From NCBI GenBank assembly GCA_030037995.1, contig JASHPQ010000083.1, positions 1 through 33,141 of the forward strand: a stretch of 33,141 nucleotides of DNA. Reading direction: 5' to 3'. Shown piece by piece: positions 31,155 through 33,141 of this stretch. Each line of letters starts with the position of its first letter. The first letter of the stretch is position 1. The DNA comes from Nitrososphaerales archaeon (lineage in GTDB: Archaea > Thermoproteota > Nitrososphaeria > Nitrososphaerales > CADDZS01). The position numbers and the translations under genes were made by a program. The notes beneath the pieces were generated by a model, which did not search any database, had not been told where the DNA came from, and saw only the letters and a list, made by a program, of their open reading frames with translations.

Positions 31155-33057
31155 GTTCGACGAGCTCCCAGAGCGGGCGGGAGTCTATATTCTGAAGAAT
31201 GCGGAGGGGAATCCCGTCTATGTCGGAAAGGCCACAAGCATCAGGGGCAGAGTGCTCGCCCATCTCCGACCGAGGTTCGAAGATCCTATCGGGCAGACCC
31301 TGAAAGACCAGATAAAGAGCGCGGACTACATCTTTACCCTTTCCCCGCTCGAAGCGCTCTTACTCGAAAACGTGCTGATCAAGAGGTACAGGCCCCGATA
31401 CAACATCCGGCTGAAGGACGACAAGAGTTATCCCTTCATCAAGATCACCGCCGAAGCCGTGCCGCGGGTGCTGGTCACACGGCGAGTGGAGGACGACGGA
31501 TCAAGATATTTCGGGCCGTACGGCAACGTGAGAGCGGCGCGGAGGACCGTGAAGTACCTCCGGAGGATTTTCCCAATCCGCGGCTGCACTCTGCCGCTGG
31601 CTTGGGAAAAAAAGTTCAAGGCCTGCATCGATTACAACATCGGCCTCTGCAAGGCCCCCTGCGTGTTCGCGGTTACGCGACAGGAGTACTTCGACGATGT
31701 GAAAAAATTCGAACTGTTTCTGGGCGGTAAGCTGGTGAAGCTGTCGAAGGTGATGTACGACGAGATGTGGAAGGCTTCGGAGGCGCAGGAGTACGAGAGG
31801 GCTTCGAAGATTCGGAATGAGATCCGATCCCTGGAGGCGACTGCCCTAAAACAGAGGATCGCCTTTCCTAGTCAGAAAGACCGTGACAAGGACATCGTGA
31901 CGATTGCGAGGGAAGTCGACGAGCGGGACGATGAAAAATCTGAAGCTGGGAGGACGGCTGCCGCCATAGTATTCCAAGTCCGGCAGGGGAATGTCGTCGG
32001 CCGCGAAAAGTACATCCTCGATGTAGTCAGCGAGCAAGCAGTCGATGCAGAGATCCTCTCGGCTTTCATAAAACAGCACTACTCCTCCACGGAAGCGCTC
32101 GTGGGCCATCAGTTCCCGCAGGAGATTGTGATTCCCACAGAGCTTGGCGATTCTTCAGAGATCGAGGAATTGCTGCGCATCGCCGCAACGCAGGACGACG
32201 AAGCCAAGGAAGCCCCAAAGGTTTCGGTAAGGCTTGTCACCGCCCAGTCTAGCGAAGAAAATCGAAGATTGATGAAGCTGGCGCAGGACAATGCGCAGCT
32301 AGTCCTCAAGGAACAAGAGTCTAAGGGCGAAGTGAAGAAGAGAGAGAGGCTGCGCGCCCTGAAAGACATCAAGGAAAGATTCGATCTAGACCATCTTCCT
32401 AGGAGGATCGAGTGCTACGACATCTCGAACATCCGGGGCGATGAGGCCGTCGGCGCGATGACGGTCTTCATGGACGGGTTCCCAGACAAGAGCCAGTACA
32501 GAAAGTTCAAGATCAAAACGGTGGAGGGAATCGACGACTATTCCATGATGGCAGAAATGATCAGTCGGAGGTTCAAGAGGCTATCTGAGCCCAAAAATCC
32601 CGAAGGCGGCCGTCCCTGGGCCCGGGAGCCTCCCGACCTCGTGATAATTGACGGAGGACGCGGGCACCTGAACGCGGCGCTGAACAGGATGCACGGCGAT
32701 GGTGTGTTCGGAATTCCCACGATCGCGCTTGCAAAGAAGGAGGAGCTCGTATTCACTCCTTCGAGAATGAGGCCGATAAAACTGCCGCGCGATTCGGAGG
32801 CCCTGCACATACTGCAACACATTCGAGACCAAGCTCACCGGTTCGGCATCACCTACCACCGAAAGCTGCGATCAAAGCACGTCACGAGGTCGAAGCTGGA
32901 CGAGATCGCTGGAATCGGGGAGAAACGCAAGCGAAACCTTCTCGCGCACTTTGGATCGGTGGACGCAGTGAAAAGGGCCGCTCCGGAAGAAATCGCGCAG
33001 GTCGCGCAGATCAGCGAGAAGCTAGCGAAGACGATCGTTGCGGGATTAAATTCTTAG
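31105..33057 (+). CDS. uvrC: Excinuclease ABC subunit C
   Basis: This dual-incision nuclease has 650 residues. The N-terminal GIY-YIG nuclease runs from [20 protein letters not shown], with the catalytic Glu in [21 protein letters not shown] cysteine cluster (CTLP, CIDY, GLCKAPC) matches the 4Fe-4S site reported for UvrC. The UVR motif [12 protein letters not shown] pairs with UvrB. The C-terminal RNase H-like domain holds the acidic residues in [15 protein letters not shown] and [14 protein letters not shown] and the His of [13 protein letters not shown]. Tandem helix-hairpin-helix motifs finish the protein ([20 protein letters not shown]). The start is TTG 31105, within the last 50 bases of uvrA. 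After it, 33058-33141 shows nothing supportable. Confidence 0.98.
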   Translation: MLKLSPLQEAISTPLDKFDELPERAGVYILKNAEGNPVYVGKATSIRGRVLAHLRPRFEDPIGQTLKDQIKSADYIFTLSPLEALLLENVLIKRYRPRYNIRLKDDKSYPFIKITAEAVPRVLVTRRVEDDGSRYFGPYGNVRAARRTVKYLRRIFPIRGCTLPLAWEKKFKACIDYNIGLCKAPCVFAVTRQEYFDDVKKFELFLGGKLVKLSKVMYDEMWKASEAQEYERASKIRNEIRSLEATALKQRIAFPSQKDRDKDIVTIAREVDERDDEKSEAGRTAAAIVFQVRQGNVVGREKYILDVVSEQAVDAEILSAFIKQHYSSTEALVGHQFPQEIVIPTELGDSSEIEELLRIAATQDDEAKEAPKVSVRLVTAQSSEENRRLMKLAQDNAQLVLKEQESKGEVKKRERLRALKDIKERFDLDHLPRRIECYDISNIRGDEAVGAMTVFMDGFPDKSQYRKFKIKTVEGIDDYSMMAEMISRRFKRLSEPKNPEGGRPWAREPPDLVIIDGGRGHLNAALNRMHGDGVFGIPTIALAKKEELVFTPSRMRPIKLPRDSEALHILQHIRDQAHRFGITYHRKLRSKHVTRSKLDEIAGIGEKRKRNLLAHFGSVDAVKRAAPEEIAQVAQISEKLAKTIVAGLNS

Positions 33058-33141
33058 GCATCAAATCCAATCGAACTGAATCTTAGCAGATATCCTAGCC
33101 TAACCGGGCAGCCTGGCTTCTGCCTGAACATTCTACAAGTT

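Overview
The window looks like a piece of an archaeal chromosome, roughly 50% GC. The evidence is a pyruvoyl-dependent arginine decarboxylase, a TrmB-family regulator, AT-rich TATA-like boxes about 20-45 bases before several start codons (leaderless or short-leader transcripts), and solute-binding proteins tethered by an N-terminal hydrophobic anchor and a Ser/Thr-rich linker. A complete bacterial-type uvrABC set and the frequent TTG starts fit a mesophilic Thermoproteota/Nitrososphaeria-like or Thermoplasmata-like lineage. The lineage is inference; no rRNA, tRNA or CRISPR array was seen.

Layout. 1-750: the end of a RidA gene, a 60-codon unknown gene and a decayed-looking small reading frame. 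753-2457: an ABC-2 type exporter (ATPase plus permease, overlapping). 2800-4623: an arsenic block made of a Cys-tailed aquaporin, a thioredoxin-type arsenate reductase overlapping it, and a convergent arsenite methyltransferase. 4922-9316: an orphan molybdenum hydroxylase large subunit and an FMN/FAD/Fe-S Old Yellow Enzyme-type reductase that seems to need a CTG start. 9320-11715 (minus): a 2-keto-3-deoxygluconate kinase downstream of a SelA-like PLP ammonia-lyase. 11874-16379: two paralogous family-5 solute-binding proteins with matching promoters and, between them, the remains of a third copy. 16581-19118: RidA (minus), an aldose-epimerase-like protein and an HSL-type esterase. 19119-19759: a short zinc-finger frame and a decayed aspartic protease gene. 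19760-25024: pyruvoyl arginine decarboxylase, a two-subunit M16 peptidase followed by a TrmB regulator, a NUDIX hydrolase and an SRPBCC protein. 25031-33057: uvrB, a ferritin-like/VIT1 iron transporter, uvrA and uvrC.

How it may fit together. The middle third reads as a catabolic island. Surface-anchored binding proteins would deliver oligomers, and the epimerase, esterase, PLP lyase and KDG kinase could feed amino-sugar or sugar-acid carbon into an Entner-Doudoroff-type route, with RidA clearing reactive enamine/imine by-products. This pathway is inferred from gene neighbourhood. The arsenic block and the uvr/iron block are stress-defence modules. Signs of gene decay cluster beside duplicated or accessory genes (494-626, 14014-14243, 19295-19745).
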